Source of the DNA: Begonia masoniana
Taxonomy: Eukaryota; Streptophyta; Magnoliopsida; Cucurbitales; Begoniaceae
Assembly (NCBI GenBank): GCA_022432975.1
Contig: CM039508.1
Location: 18,265,330 to 18,329,329, forward strand
Length of the DNA stretch: 64,000 bases
Direction: 5' to 3'
In this document: positions 35,551 to 48,085 of the stretch, piece after piece
Numbering within the stretch: the stretch's first letter is position 1
Layout: the number at the start of each line of letters is the position of its first letter
Position numbers and translations under genes: made by a program
The notes under the pieces: generated by a model
What the model saw: only the letters and a program-made list of their open reading frames with translations
Told to the model about the DNA's origin: nothing
Databases searched by the model: none

Positions 35551-37535
35551 TGTAACGCCCCGAGTTATCTGACCCGGTTTGCTACTCCTAACGCTGAACC
35601 GAACCATGACGTTTTGATGCAAAATTTAAAATTTCACTCGACAGCCAAAATTTGACTTTTTCTAAAACTAAATATATTTTAAAACTTGCAGCGGAAAATC
35701 AATTGGACATCAATGAAGCAAAGTGACCTGTGAAAACATTTTAAAATGACTGTTGGAAGTGTTAAGAGTAATTGGCTAAAAGACGTAAAGCTAAAAAAAA
35801 TAAACGCAGAATGCCCGTGAAGTTGCCGAAGTTGAACACATCTGCCGACGACAAAGTCAACGGAAGAAGCAGAAATAGGAATTAGGAGGTTTCTACCGAT
35901 GACGTGTACAAACAACGCACCACCATCTACCGACAAGCCAACCCAACTACATCTGCCGATGAAGTCAACATAACTTCATCTGCCGATGAAGTCAACATAA
36001 CTTCATCTACCGATAGATTTCCATCTGCCGATAGACAAGCACGCGACATCCACCGACAACGACATTACGACTCCTTCCGATAAGATTAAAATATACGCTA
36101 CATCTGCCGATAGCAAAACTACAGGTTTTGCGACTTGCACCTGCCGATGACGTCAGCCGGATGTTCTCTCTCTCATCCAACGACTTTACTGAAGGCACCT
36201 TCCGATAGGAAAACGACAAAACTAAACATCAAGAAACAAACCAAATCACTGCCCTTCCCAAATTCAGTAAAAACAATGTTTTCAAAATCCAACAGAATAC
36301 CAATATCAGAAGATTCTCAAAAATGTTTTCAAAGCTTTGAAACCACTATTGTCATAAAATTTTCAGTAAAACATCTATACTGAACTAGTTACCCTCAACT
36401 CAACACCTGCAGCCATGGATTAAACCGCCTCAACAGATGACCAAACCGATGCCTGAAAATGCTCCTCCAACCAGCCTATTCCTCATGTTGGTCGGTAAAC
36501 ATACCTTCAGTAACTTCTTCACCTACATCACAAAACTCATCTATTAGCCTAATGCTAAGCAAGTAGAGCGATGAATGAAATGGATCAATGAAGCAATAAT
36601 TTCCCTAAACATGCGGTCTCTACTTTCTCATCTCAGTTGTATTCAAATTCGTTCTCTGTTGATCCCTCTGTACGATGGGAAAGTGGATCAGTCATTCCCC
36701 AAAGCATACATCCTCTGATCTCAATTAAGGGGCGGATTTATTCCCTTAATAGTTAACTGGTCTGATCCCCCTGTAGGATTGGGAAGTGGATCACTTTTCC
36801 CAAAACCTCAATCCTCTGTTCTCAGTTAAGGGGCGGATTAATCCCCCTTAACAGTTGTTCTGATCATCCTGCTCACACTTACCATGCGTTTCATGTAAAT
36901 TCATTTTCGTAATCTTTCAAAAACATGATGCATGACAACTGGAAAATAAACATACAAAACATACATAAACCCTACTGTTTTGTGATGTAGGCCCAAAGGC
37001 ACAAACAAACTCTACTTACCTGGATTCTTGGCGAGTGCTCGGTTAGGAGCTTCTTCGGGATCTTTCTCACCTAAAACATAAACAGAACATTAAGTCAACC
37101 TGTACTAAACCTCATTCTAAGGCATTCAGAAAACCTAAGGGAATAGTTGGGAGTTCTAATCGCCAAGCATTACTGATTCTATGCTAAACCCGTATCTACT
37201 CACTTTCCTGAAGAGTTCCCAAAGTACATATCTAACACTTCCCCATACAATCTTCCTTAGTTACTAAGTCAGAAAAATCGAGGTAGAAACTTAACTAGCT
37301 CGTCGAACGGACTCGGGGAAGGAAATCGCCTGGGAAGTCTGCTGGTTTGAGCTGAAAACCGAGAGCAAGAATGAATGGTGGCGGCTAAGCTCAATAAATT
37401 CTTTTTAAATAGGTTATCCACTAATAAGTTTTTAATTTACCATAATGCCCTTGCATATCTATTCATTAACCTAACCCATATTTGCACATCTTAATTTGAC
37501 AAAATAAATTGGGTTTAATGGAACCGGGTGCTACA
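35551..37535 (-). repeat. chromovirus 3' LTR (1985 bp)
   Basis: Plus strand TGTAACGCCCCGAGTTATC ... GAACCGGGTGCTACA. Adjacent to the polypurine tract at 37536, which identifies it as the 3' LTR of the minus-strand element. It contains an array of CATCTGCCGATGAAGTCAAC-type units (35940-36010), two copies here against three in the partner LTR. Confidence 0.93.
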
Positions 37536-37548
37536 GTCTACCCTCCTT
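37536..37548 (-). other. chromovirus polypurine tract
   Basis: The minus strand reads AAGGAGGGTAGAC directly before the LTR start TGTAGCACCCGG. The right-hand chromovirus has AAGGAGGGTAGAT at the equivalent place (51558-51570). Confidence 0.85.
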
Positions 37549-40500
37549 AAAAGAATTTTGTCCTCAAAATTAAGTACCTGAATAGTTCTGGATGTTGGTC
37601 CATTATGTCTTGTTGGCGCTCCCATGTTGCCTCCTCTGTGTTCTGATTGTGCCACAAGACTTTCACCAGCGGCACTTCTTTGTTGCGTAGTACCTTTACT
37701 GCATAATCCAGAATCTTTACTGGCTTCTCCTCGTAGGTAAGTGTAGGTTGAATTTCAATGCTTTGCTGTTCAACAACTTGGGACGGATCCCGCACACACT
37801 TCTTTAACATCGAGACATGGAACACGTCATGTATCCCTCCCATAGAAGCTGGTAGCTGTAACTGATAGGCTGCCTTCCCAATCCTTTTCAGAATTGAGAA
37901 AGGACCAACAAATCTAGGATTCAGTTTGCCTCTCTTTCCAAATCTCACAACTCCTTTGAATGGTGATACTTTAAGAAAAACTTCATCGCCTACTTCGAAC
38001 TCTAATTCCCTGCGTCTTCTGTCAGCATAGCTCTTCTGTCGGCTTTGAGCTGTTAAGATCCTCTGACGGATGAGGGTAACCTTCTCAATAGTCTGCTGCA
38101 CAATGTCAGGACCAAACAACTGTGCTTCACCAACTTCGTCCCAGTACAAAGGAGATCTACATTTTCGTCCATACAAGGCCTCATACGGTGCCATTCCTAT
38201 TGTTGCTTGAAAGCTGTTATTATAAGAAAACTCCACCAAAGACAGATACTTGCTCCAAGAACCTTGAAAATCCAAAACACATGCCCGGAGCATATCCTCT
38301 AATGTTTGAATGGTTCTTTCCGATTGTCCATCTGTTTGAGGGTGAAAGGCTGTACTGAAGTTTAGCTGTGTGCCCATGGCTTTATGTAAACTCTTCCAAA
38401 ATTTGGATGTGAATCTAGAGTCTCGGTCCGAAACTATAGTAGCTGGAACTCCATGTAGTCGCACAACCTCATGCACATACAATTCGGCTAGCTGATCCAT
38501 AGAGTAAGTCATCTTGATGGGTAAGAAATGGGCTGATTTGGTTAATCGATCGATTATCACCCAGATTGCATCATGTCCTTTTACTGTTTTGGGTAATCCT
38601 ACAATAAAGTCCATGGTTATCTGCTCCCATTTCCATTCAGGGAGTGGTAATGGCTGCAACATTCCTGCAAGTCTCTGATGTTCAGCCTTAGCTCGCTGGC
38701 AGATCAAACATAGTCCTACATGTTCAGCAACGCTCCGCTTCATTCCTGGCCACCAATAAGTCTGCTTAAGGTCTCTGTACATCTTTGTACTACCAGGATG
38801 AACGGAAAATCTAGAAGAGTGAGCTTCAGAGAGGATTTCATCACGAAGCTCTTTATTGGCTGGCACAAAATATCTATTCCTGAACTTAAGTATTCCATCA
38901 TCAGTATAATGGAAGTCCAAATTGTCAGTAGAATCCATACTCGACTTGAACTTTTTACACTCCTCATCAATGTCCTGGGTTTCCTTTATCTTTTCTAGAA
39001 TGGTAGGTTTCAAAGAGATAGCAGAAAGCATAGCTGCTACATTGGACACAGTTTCTAGGTTAAACTTATGAAATTCAGTCTCTAAGGCCACCGGCATATC
39101 CAGAATCAAAGCTGAGGCTGACGGTACTACTCTACTTAATGCATCAGCCACCACATTGGCCTTACCAGGGTGGTATTTAATCTCAAAATCGTAGTCTTTA
39201 ACAAACTCCAACCATCTACATTGTCTCATGTTTAATTCCTTCTGCGTGAAAATATACTTCAGACTTTTATGATCCGAAAATATTTCACAAGTCTGTCCAT
39301 ACAAGTAGTGCCTCCAAATCTTTAATGCAAAAACCACCGCAGCTAATTCTAAGTCATGCGTAGGATAATTCTTCTCATGCACCTTTAATTGCCTAGAAGC
39401 ATAAGCTATGACCTTACCATCTTGCATCAAAACACAGCCCAGTCCAATTTTGGAAGCATCACAATAAATACTAAACTTACCATTTTCAACAGGAAGGGTT
39501 AGTATAGGCGCATTGGTCAATTTCTGCTTTAAGGTTTGGAAGCTGGACTCACACTCCTCAGTCCAAGCATACTCTATGTTTTTCCTAGTTAAACGAGTGA
39601 GGGGTGTCGCAACCTTCGAGAATCCTTCAATAAACTTCCTGTAATACCCTGCTAACCCGAGGAAACTCCTAATATCAGAAGCATTCTTCGGTTGGGGCCA
39701 TTCCTTAACCGCACGAACTTTGGCTGGATCGACAGATATTCCATCCCCAGAGATCACGTGACCAAGAAAGTGAACTCTGTCCAACCAAAACTCACACTTG
39801 GAAAACTTAGCATAAAGCTGGTGCTATCTGAGTACTCCTAACACCAAACTCAAATGCGTTGCATGGTCACCCTTATTTCTAGAATAAATCAAGATATCAT
39901 CAATGAATACAATGACAAACTTGTCTAGAAATTCGTGAAACACTCTATTCATGAGATCCATGAAAGCTGCTGGTGCATTTGTCAAACCAAAGGACATAAC
40001 CAAAAATTCGTAATGTCCATATCTCGTACGAAAGGCAGTCTTTGGTATATCCTCAGACTTAACCTTCAATTGGTAGTACCCCGATCTTAAGTCAATCTTA
40101 GAGAAAACTTGTGCACCTTGAAGTTGGTCAAACAAATCATCGATCCTAGGTAATGGGTACTTATTCTTGATGGTTAACTTATTTAATTCTCGGTAGTTAA
40201 TGCACATGCGCATTGATCCGTCCTTTTTCTTGACAAAGAGAACTGGTGCACCCCACGGCGAATAACTCGGTCGTATGAACCCTTTTTCCATCAGTTCCTC
40301 TAACTGTTTCTTTAACTCCTTGAGTTCTGCTGGTGCTAATCGGTATGGATTCTTAGATACTGGCTCAGCACCAGGATAGACATCTACTACAAATTCAATC
40401 TCCCTATCAGGTGGTAAACCAGGCAGGTCATCAAGGAAAACTTCAGGGAAATCTTGAGCTATTGGAACCTTTTGGAGACTCGGTTCTCCTACCAGTTTTG

Positions 40501-42055
40501 TGTCCAAAACACTGGCCAGAAAGCATGAATACTCACTGCATAAGGAAGATCTAGCACTAAAAGCGGCTAAAACAGACATCCTCTTATCTTTCTTCGAGGC
40601 TTGGAAAGTGTGTCTTAAACCACCAGGGGGTTGAAAACTAACTAAGCCAGTTCTACAATCTATCGTAGCATAGTGCTTAAACAACCAATCCATTCCTAAG
40701 ATTACATCAAATCCCATGATCCCTAAAATAATGGGATCAGCAGGTAGGTTCTTACCTTCTACTGTCACTACACTATTAAGCAGCATACGACTAGAGTGCA
40801 TGCGTTCGCCAGAAGGTAAAGCAACATTAAACATATGCTCAGAAAGTGAAGACTTAACGTCTAATTTATCAGCAAATGCAGACGCTATGAAGGAATGTGT
40901 TGCACCTGAATCTATTAAAGTAAAAGCAGGCATAAAATTGACTAGTATGGTACCTGACACAACAGCAGGCTGATCTTCATCACCCGATTCTACCATGGAG
41001 AATATTCTTGGCTTAACATTCACCGGGCCATTCATCAGAGCTGGGCAATCCCTACTCATGTGGCCAACTTTATTACAATTATAACAGCGAAGGACTCTGG
41101 GCTTTGGGCAATCCTTAAGCAGATGCCCGGTCTCCTCACAGTTGAAACACTTCCCCGCGCTAATTCTACACTCTCCCGGGTGAAATCTTAAACACTTTGG
41201 GCATTGAGGGAACTTCCTAGTATCTGGTGTCTTCTTCTCCTTCCCTTGACTGCCCTGGCCCTCACCGGGCCTCTTCGTTCCCCTGTGATGGTGTGGCTGG
41301 GTGAACTTTCGTGGAGCCGCACTAAACCCAGCACACTTCATCTCCGCCTCTTCCACTTCTAATGCCGTGGACACTACTTCACTGTAGGACAATCCTTTTA
41401 TACCCGAGAACTTGACTCCTCTATAAATCTCAGGTTTCAGCCCATGCACAAATTGGAACACTTTATCCTCATCTCTGCGTGCGAGGTGTCCGGCAAACCT
41501 TGATAGGGATTCAAACTGTCTGCTGTATTCAGCTACGGTCCCTGTCTGTTTCAAGTTCATGAACTCCAACTTCTTTGTGGTCTGTACAGTACTGTTAAAA
41601 TACTTCTCGTAGAAAATCTCCTTAAATTGCGTCCAAGTCATCGTAAGAACATCATGGGTGGTCTCCATCGTTTCCCACCAAAGTTGAGCATCATCGGCAA
41701 AGTGGAAGGTTGCCAAAATGACCTTTTCTCCTTCTCCCACATTTGCACACCTAAACATGCTTTCTATCTTTTTCAACCATTCCTCGGCCACAATTGGATT
41801 AGCTGACTTTCCATCAAAAGTGGGTGGTCGCAACCTCCTAAACCTCTCTCCTGCCTGTTCATTGCTGGAACCCGAGTTGGCACTCCCTTGTACCTCTCGG
41901 TTCAGTAGCAGTCCCAACTGATCGGACTGCTGGCGCATCATATCAGATTGCTGGCGTACCAAGTCTGTCAGCTGCCTGATCACACCAGAATTCTCAGCAC
42001 TCTCCGGGTTTGGTGTCCCCCTCTGTACTCTCGGTCTACCTGGTCGTCTAGACAT
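37547..42055 (-). pseudogene. chromovirus Gag-Pol, one premature stop
   Basis: Single frame from ATG 42055 ([11 protein letters not shown]) to TAA 37547, 1502 codons. Order: Gag ([28 protein letters not shown]); zinc knuckles [26 protein letters not shown] and [14 protein letters not shown]; protease [10 protein letters not shown] (Asp382); RT with the active site FIDD (717-720, bases 39896-39907); RNase H starting [11 protein letters not shown]; integrase with a D-35-E pair ending at Glu1246 in DGQSERT; and a C-terminal chromo-like segment ([16 protein letters not shown]). The only defect is TAG at 39824-39826 (codon 744), where the right-hand copy has CAG. Pol after RT order places it in Ty3/gypsy, and the chromo-like tail in the chromoviruses, perhaps Tekay. 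Such elements copy through RNA and integrate, often into heterochromatin. Confidence 0.92.
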
Positions 42056-42195
42056 TTTACTATATCCCTGTAAAAGGTTAACTATTCTCATAAATATCTA
42101 ATAACTAAAACTAACATAAACACTTACAGTTGTTGGAGTACTTCCATGCAACGATCGGCACTGTTGAGTAATTCTTTGAACGGTTTAACCAAATG

Positions 42196-42207
42196 GCTCT
42201 GATACCA
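42196..42207 (-). other. chromovirus primer-binding site, tRNA-iMet type
   Basis: The minus strand reads TGGTATCAGAGC, three bases from the 5' LTR edge at 42211. It fixes the element orientation. Confidence 0.92.
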
Positions 42208-42210
42208 ACT

Positions 42211-44223
42211 TGTAACGCCCCGAGTTATCTGACCCGGTTTGCTACTCCTAACGCTGAACCGAACCATGACGTCTTGATGCAAAATTTAAAATTTCACTCG
42301 ACAGCCAAAATTTGACTTTTTCTAAAACTAAATATATTTTAAAACTTGCAGCGGAAAATCAATTGGACATCAATGAAGCTAAGTGACCTGTGAAAACATT
42401 TTAAAATGACTGTTGGAAGTGTTAAAAGTAATTGGCTAAAAGACGTAAAGCTAAAAAAAATAAACGCAGAATGCCCGTGAAGTTGCCGAAGTCGAACACA
42501 TCTGCCGACGACAAAGTCAACGGAAGAAGCAGAAATAGGAATTAGGAGGTTTCTACCGATGACGTGTACAAACAACGCACCACCATCTACCGACAAGCCA
42601 ACCCAACTACATCTGCCGATGAAGTCAACATAACTTCATCTGCCGATGAAGTCAACATAACTTCATCTGCCGATGGAGTCAACATAACTTCATCTACCGA
42701 TAGATTTTCATCTGCCGATAGACAAGCACGCGACATCCACCGACAACGACATTACGACTCCTTCCGATAAGATTAAAATATACGCTACATCTGCCGATAG
42801 CAAAACTACAGGTTTTGCGACTTGCACCTGCCGATGACGTCAGCCGGATGTTCTCTCTCTCATCCAACGACTTTACTGAAGGCACCTTCCGATAGGCAAA
42901 ACGACAAAACTAAACATCAAGATACAAACCAAATCACTGCCCTTCCCAAATTCAGTAAAAACAATGTTTTCAAAATCCAACAGAATACCAATATCAGAAG
43001 ATTCTCAAAAATGTTTTCAAAGCTTTGAAACCACTATTGTCATAAAATTTTCAGTAAAACATCTATACTGAACTAGTTACCCTCAACTCAACACCTGCAG
43101 CCATGGATTAAACCGCCTCAACAGATGACCAAACCGATGCCTGAAAATGCTCCTCCAACCAGCCTATTCCTCATGTTGGTCGGTAAACATACCTTCAGTA
43201 ACTTCTTCACCTACATCACAAAACTCATCTATTAGCCTAATGCTAAGCAAGTAGAGCGATGAATGAAATGGATCAATGAAGCAATAATTTCCCTAAACAT
43301 GCGGTCTCTACTTTCTCATCTCAGTTGTATTCAAATTCGTTCTCTGTTAATCCCTCTGTACGATGGGAAAGTGGATCAGTCATTCCCCAAAGCATACATC
43401 CTCTGATCTCAATTAAGGGGCGGATTAATTCCCTTAACAGTTAACTGGTCTGATCCCCCTGTAGGATTGGGAAGTGGATCACTTTTCCCAAAACCTCAAT
43501 CCTCTGTTCTCAGTTAAGGGGCGGATTAATCCCCCTTAACAGTTGTTCTGATCATCCTGCTCACACTTACCATGCGTTTCATGTAAATTCATTTTCGTAA
43601 TCTTTCAAAAACATGATGCATGACAACTGGAAAATAAACATACAAAACATACATAAACCCTACTGTTTTGTGATGTAGGCCCAAAGGCACAAACAAACTC
43701 TACTTACCTGGATTCTTGGCGAGTGCTCGGTTAGGAGCTTCTTCGGGATCTTTCTCACCTAAAACATAAACAGAATATTAAGTCAACCTGTACTAAACCT
43801 CATTCTAAGGCATTCAGAAAACCTAAGGGAATAGTTGGGAGTTCTGATCGCCAAACATTACTGATTCTATGCTAAACCCGTATCTACTCACTTTCCTGAA
43901 GAGTTCCCAAAGTACATATCTAACACTTCCCCATACAATCTTCCTTAGTTACTAAGTCAGAAAAATCGAGGTAGAAACTTACCTAGCTCGTCGAACGGAC
44001 TCGGGGAAGGAAATCGCCTGGGAAGTCTGCTGGTTTGAGCTGAAAACCGAGAGCAAGAATGAATGGTGGCGGCTAAGCTCAATAAATTCTTTTTAAATAG
44101 GTTATCCACTAATAAGTTTTTAATTTACCATAATGCCCTTGCATATCCATTCATTAACCTAACCCATATTTGCACATCTTAATTTGACAAAATAAATTGG
44201 GTTTAATGGAACCGGGTGCTACA
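42211..44223 (-). repeat. chromovirus 5' LTR (2013 bp)
   Basis: Partner of 35551-37535, with a third copy of the 27-bp unit (TTCATCTGCCGATGGAGTCA at 42653-42680). Adjacent to the PBS. Shares termini with the solo LTR at 32189 and the LTR at 49392. Confidence 0.93.
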
Positions 44224-45533
44224 TAATACAACTGTCAGAACAGAGATTTTAAAACTTCAACACCAAAACCTATACATTACTAAAAATCTCAACAGAATCC
44301 CAACAGAGACTATACAAACATGACCTTTATTTTAAAAACTTCACCCTCGGGTCAGAAATGTGTCTGGCTGCCACAACTACCCCCGAAAGTTCGTGCCACC
44401 AACCACCTATTCGTCGGCCTGAGGCTCAAAATCCTCATCCACGGGGTCCGTACCTACATCAGGGAGTTCAACTATGAGCCTAGAGTTCAGTAAGAACATA
44501 TCATGCAGTGATGCATATACTATGCATGAACTTTTGAAATACATGAACATTACTTTACATTACGTTCAAGTGCACAGGAGGTATAAATGAGGCTTATAGA
44601 GGAACTGGAGCAACAAGGGTGCACTATCAGGCACATAACAGGGATGCACTATCAGACATATAACAGGGATACATAACAGATACATAACAGGATGCCAGTC
44701 CTCGTCCCACACTTAACCGTACATTACATTATTTGTTTTATCTTTTTTAACTTCAAACCTCGTGCATAAAACATTTACATGACTTTCAGGAAAATGTGTA
44801 TGCATGAACTTATATGGTGCTTAAACATACATTAATAGGCGACAGAATAACAAAGCAAGACATATAACATAAAACATTCAATTTAGAACGTAATTTACGA
44901 CCTAGATACCTGACCACAACTCAAACAAACAAAAACCTAGTATCTCCGTGCTGTAGGGCCTTAAGGGCCAAACCTACGCGTATGAACTTACCTGTTGTCC
45001 GAGAGTTGCAGCTTGTATATATGTCCTCGGCGATTCACGAACTTATATCATACATAATCGAACATTAACCCTAAACTTTAACAAAACTAATAAGTAATTA
45101 ACCTAAACTCGTTAACTATCTTAGAGGGTTACCTTTACTGGGGAAAACAGGAAAAAGTTAGAGGTTGAAAATCGTCGGCGTGGAGAGGAGGTTGTCTGGT
45201 TTGCGTGAAAGAGAGAGAGTAGCAGAGAAGAGAAAATGGGGAGTGTTTCACGTAGGAGGAAGAGAAGAGAGGAAGAACATGGCTTCTTCAACAAGTTGAA
45301 CACTTGGCATCCATCCATTGGTTTCCTCCCACCAGCCTTAATTGACTTCCTAATTTGCCCCTCATTGGTTTCCAGCTAAATTGTTATTTAGTTAGTCGAC
45401 TCGGTCTCACGAATCTCTCTCATTCAATTAAACACATCGACAATTTTCACTAAAACATTCATTATATTAATATCGAATTAATCCCCTTAATGATTCGGAG
45501 AATAATTACATGGCCAAAATACCGGGTGTTACA

Positions 45534-46451
45534 TGCCCGAGGTTAATTTTTTAACAAAATCATACTTTAAGAATGACTTTATTAACAAAAAGACTTTAAG
45601 GTCCACTTTGTTAATCACCTCATCCTTTAAGGGTAAATTGATAATTATCCTTTAATTTAAGTAGTTTTAATTTTCTCGATAACTTTCATAGTTTCTATTT
45701 TTACTTTTAAATATTTATTTAATCTATTTTAGTATTTAAATTTAATAAAAAAATTATGTGAATTTTTTTTAATCATATATAGAAGCTAACATATTTAATT
45801 AAAGTAAAATAGTTATGTTTATATTAACTTTTTACTTCAATCAAGTGTTAAGCGTCCATAGATTTCGGTGGACACAAATAAAATATCGTGTGATTTTGCC
45901 CCCCTAAACCTAATGACTAAAATTATTTAAAAATGAAATTTAAATTATTAAAACAGTATAGGAAAAAATTGAACAATCTTTACATTATAAAAATTAAAAA
46001 CATATTTTACCAAAGTTATAAGTCTGGAGATCTATTTCTTTAGCTTAATTATTTATTTTAAATAAAATTTTCAGCCTATCAGTCAATTATTTATTTAACT
46101 GTCCTATTATATGTAACTATTTTATTAGTATTATCTGATCAATCTATTTTTAATTATGTTTTGACAAAATAATGGAAATATATAGGGAAAAAGCCCGTAG
46201 GCTAATAACATGCACGTGTCATCACAAGATATTTCATTGGATGAAGAGTATTTACTCTTCGAAAGAAGTTGCATTTGACATTTACTCTTCGAAAAAAGTT
46301 GCATTTGACACTTGTCATTACCACAAATTGCAACATATGAAAAATATATTGTATTAATTGATTAATGAGAAAAGACTTCCATAAAAACTGAAAAAAAATA
46401 TATTAATGGAAAAATATAATATCAAGATAAGCATAAGTAAAATGTCATTAT
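45534..46451. other. intergenic DNA with dispersed repeat, copy 2
   Basis: 45534-45655 is the partner of 18130-18255. The rest is AT-rich. A 33-bp unit containing TTTACTCTTCGAAA and AGTTGCATTTGACA is duplicated at 46249-46312. No gene recognised. The last 8 bases (46444-46451) are the hAT target duplication. Confidence 0.5.
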
Positions 46452-46803
46452 TAGGGCTGGGCACATTCTGATCCGGGTCGAAAACCGGACCGGATCGTTG
46501 GTTTCGAAAATTTATTTCCCGAAACCGGAACTGGTCCCTAGCAGAACCGGTTCGGTACCAGTTCCCTCCCATGAATTTTATTATTATTTTTTTAAGTTAA
46601 AAATAAATATAACCAGGGACGAAGAAGAAAACTAGCTTCTATTTACCGAAGGAGAGAATTAGGGCTTCGTCACTGTCAGGTCTAAACGTCGATTCCCTGT
46701 CTGGGTGGATTAGATGCAGTATAAATGATGAAGCGCAACAATGGTGGAGAGAGAACAAAGCAGGAATAAGGCTGGAGATTTTACAGGGATTTCGGCTTCT
46801 TCA

Positions 46804-47061
46804 ATGGAGGAAATCGGGAAAGAAATCTAGGCGGACATTGAGAAGGAAATTCATCCCTCCGCCATTGCATCAGCTCCAGAGAGTTTTATTCAGGTACACA
46901 ACCGCCCATTTATGAGATCTGAACTTTCAATGTCTGATTTCTTAGCATTTGGGGGCTTAAACTGACAGACCCACAAATCTAATGGAGATTATGAATCGAT
47001 AAGCGAAAACTCCGACCAAGAAGAAGAAGAAGAAGAAGAAGAAGAAGAAGAAGAAGAAGAA

Positions 47062-47092
<31 letters not shown>

Positions 47093-47150
47093 CTCGGGAG
47101 GACGGAGATAAGGTAGTGAAGTGGACGGAAGATGATCAAAAAAATCTTCT
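46804..47150 (+). pseudogene. captured host gene fragment inside hAT (WTEDDQKNL family)
   Basis: Block 1, 46804-46893, reads 30 codons from ATG (MEEIGKEI, stop, then IEKEIHPSAIASAPESFIQ), with one in-frame TAG at 46828-46830. A 75-bp GT..AG intron (46894-46968) follows. Block 2 starts at 46969 in the same phase: THKSNGDYESISENSDQ, a long poly-Glu run encoded by (GAA)n, then DGDKVVKWTEDDQKNLLD. Acidic low-complexity followed by KWTEDDQKNLxDL is remembered as a signature of a plant membrane protein family (Arabidopsis At5g17910-like). Here the frame then leaves the family pattern. Preserved intron and phase point to capture at DNA level. The family assignment needs a database search. Confidence 0.55.
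47019..47092. repeat. (GAA)n microsatellite
   Basis: About 24 GAA/GAG units coding for Glu on the plus strand in the captured gene fragment. Long poly-Leu or poly-Phe frames on the minus strand are artefacts of this repeat. Confidence 0.9.
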
Positions 47151-47422
47151 GGATCAAATGGAGCAGGGAGGGAGGCAGAGATTGGGAGTTGGGAATGAGA
47201 TTGGGGAAGACAAATTAGAAAAACGAAATCCAAGTCGGTACTCCCGCGGTTCCCGGTTCTTTGATCAACGGAACCGGGAACCGGACCGCGGTCCATGGTT
47301 CCATGGATTTGGGAACCAGAACCGGTTCCATGGCTCAAAGAACCGCCCAAGAACCAGACCGAACTGACAGTCCAGTCCGGTCCACCTGTTCTGGTCCGAT
47401 TTTGCCCACCCCTAGTCATTAT

Positions 47423-48085
47423 ATTAAACTATAGAATACGAAAAGTCCTGATTTTTTGAAATTATTGGTGAGAATCATTTATGCACATGATACGTCTATT
47501 ATAGCATATTGTAGAACATTGCAAGAGATGAAGAATTAGAAAATAAATCAAGGAAGATGTGTTATTAAGAAATAAAAAATCTTAAATAGACTAAGCATAA
47601 CCATAAAATAGTTGTTGCAGTAACACGTATTATTAAGGAGATGAAGAATTTCAAATGGACAAACATATTGTAAGATAAAAATACATTAAAAGAAAAAAAG
47701 TACATTTAGAAACATGAGTAAGATTGTTCTTTTTCTAAAATTGAATTCTTATACTAAATGTTAAATGATAAATTTTAAATTTTAAATTTTAATTCTGAAT
47801 CACATAAAAAATAGTATGTTAAAGGAATTCAAAAGCATTATAAAATGTTAAGAAGTAATGATTGTCAAGATAAAGAGGCTCAATAACAACCTACATGGTT
47901 AAAAGAATTTCACCAATTTTCAAGGAAAAAAAAGTATAGAATGAGAGAAGACAGAGAGGTTTTGTTTGCATATTTCCCATTAATTTATTAAAACAAAATA
48001 GATTTGTAAAAACGAAAATAGGTAAAAAATAATAATTAAAAAGAACAAAAATATAAAGTATATAAAACGAAAAGACTTGTATTAC
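47423..48085. other. AT-rich intergenic DNA, no gene seen
   Basis: No coding or repeat feature recognised beyond low complexity. Confidence 0.5.

Larger units (their letters stand above)
35551..44223 (-). mobile_element. full-length Ty3/gypsy chromovirus (8.67 kb)
   Basis: Both LTRs, PBS, polypurine tract and a near-complete single-frame Gag-Pol are present, flanked by the duplication TAATA (35546-35550 and 44224-44228). The LTRs (1985 and 2013 bp) differ by about 15 substitutions by eye plus a 27-bp repeat-unit difference, so the insertion is recent. It sits in the LTR of an older gypsy element. A single premature stop in RT is the only coding defect seen. Confidence 0.93.
31551..45533 (-). 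mobile_element. older Ty3/gypsy element: 5' LTR and gag only, with nested insertions
   Basis: On the minus strand the order is LTR (45533 to about 34560), short leader, and gag (34535-31551); pol and the 3' LTR are absent. The LTR is interrupted by a full-length chromovirus (35551-44223, duplication TAATA) and the gag by a solo LTR (32189-34388, duplication CATCA). The LTR terminus TGTAACACCCGGTATTTTGG matches the families at 1-136, 48086 and 51874. Confidence 0.75.
34560..45533 (-). repeat. 5' LTR of the older gypsy element, interrupted
   Basis: Two pieces, 45533-44224 and 35550 to about 34560, total about 2.3 kb once the inserted chromovirus is removed. The distal piece matches 48100-48990 (GGCGAGCCTCACTC, AAACCTTGACAGAGAAAACC, then the GATCGATCGGTTACCCTAGG block at 35317 and 48940). 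Its last 15 or so bases, GGGTCGTCACA in relatives, are missing. Confidence 0.7.
46452..47414. mobile_element. non-autonomous hAT element (963 bp) with captured exons
   Basis: Ends are TAGGGCTGGGCA on the left and, reverse-complemented, TAGGGGTGGGCA on the right, the classic hAT terminal inverted repeat. It is flanked by a perfect 8-bp duplication GTCATTAT (46444-46451 and 47415-47422). Subterminal regions on both sides are dense in ACCGG/CCGGT words, like transposase-binding repeats. There is no transposase; instead the interior holds two exon-like blocks from a host gene. Confidence 0.9.

Noticed and set aside
37547..39784. Treating the 745-codon frame as a separate Pol gene
   Set aside because: It is in the same frame as the upstream Gag-RT part and separated only by one TAG; it is the second half of one polyprotein.
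46957..47419. Minus-strand frames with poly-Leu or poly-Phe
   Set aside because: Reverse reading of the (GAA)n repeat inside the hAT element; the plus-strand exon reading is better supported.
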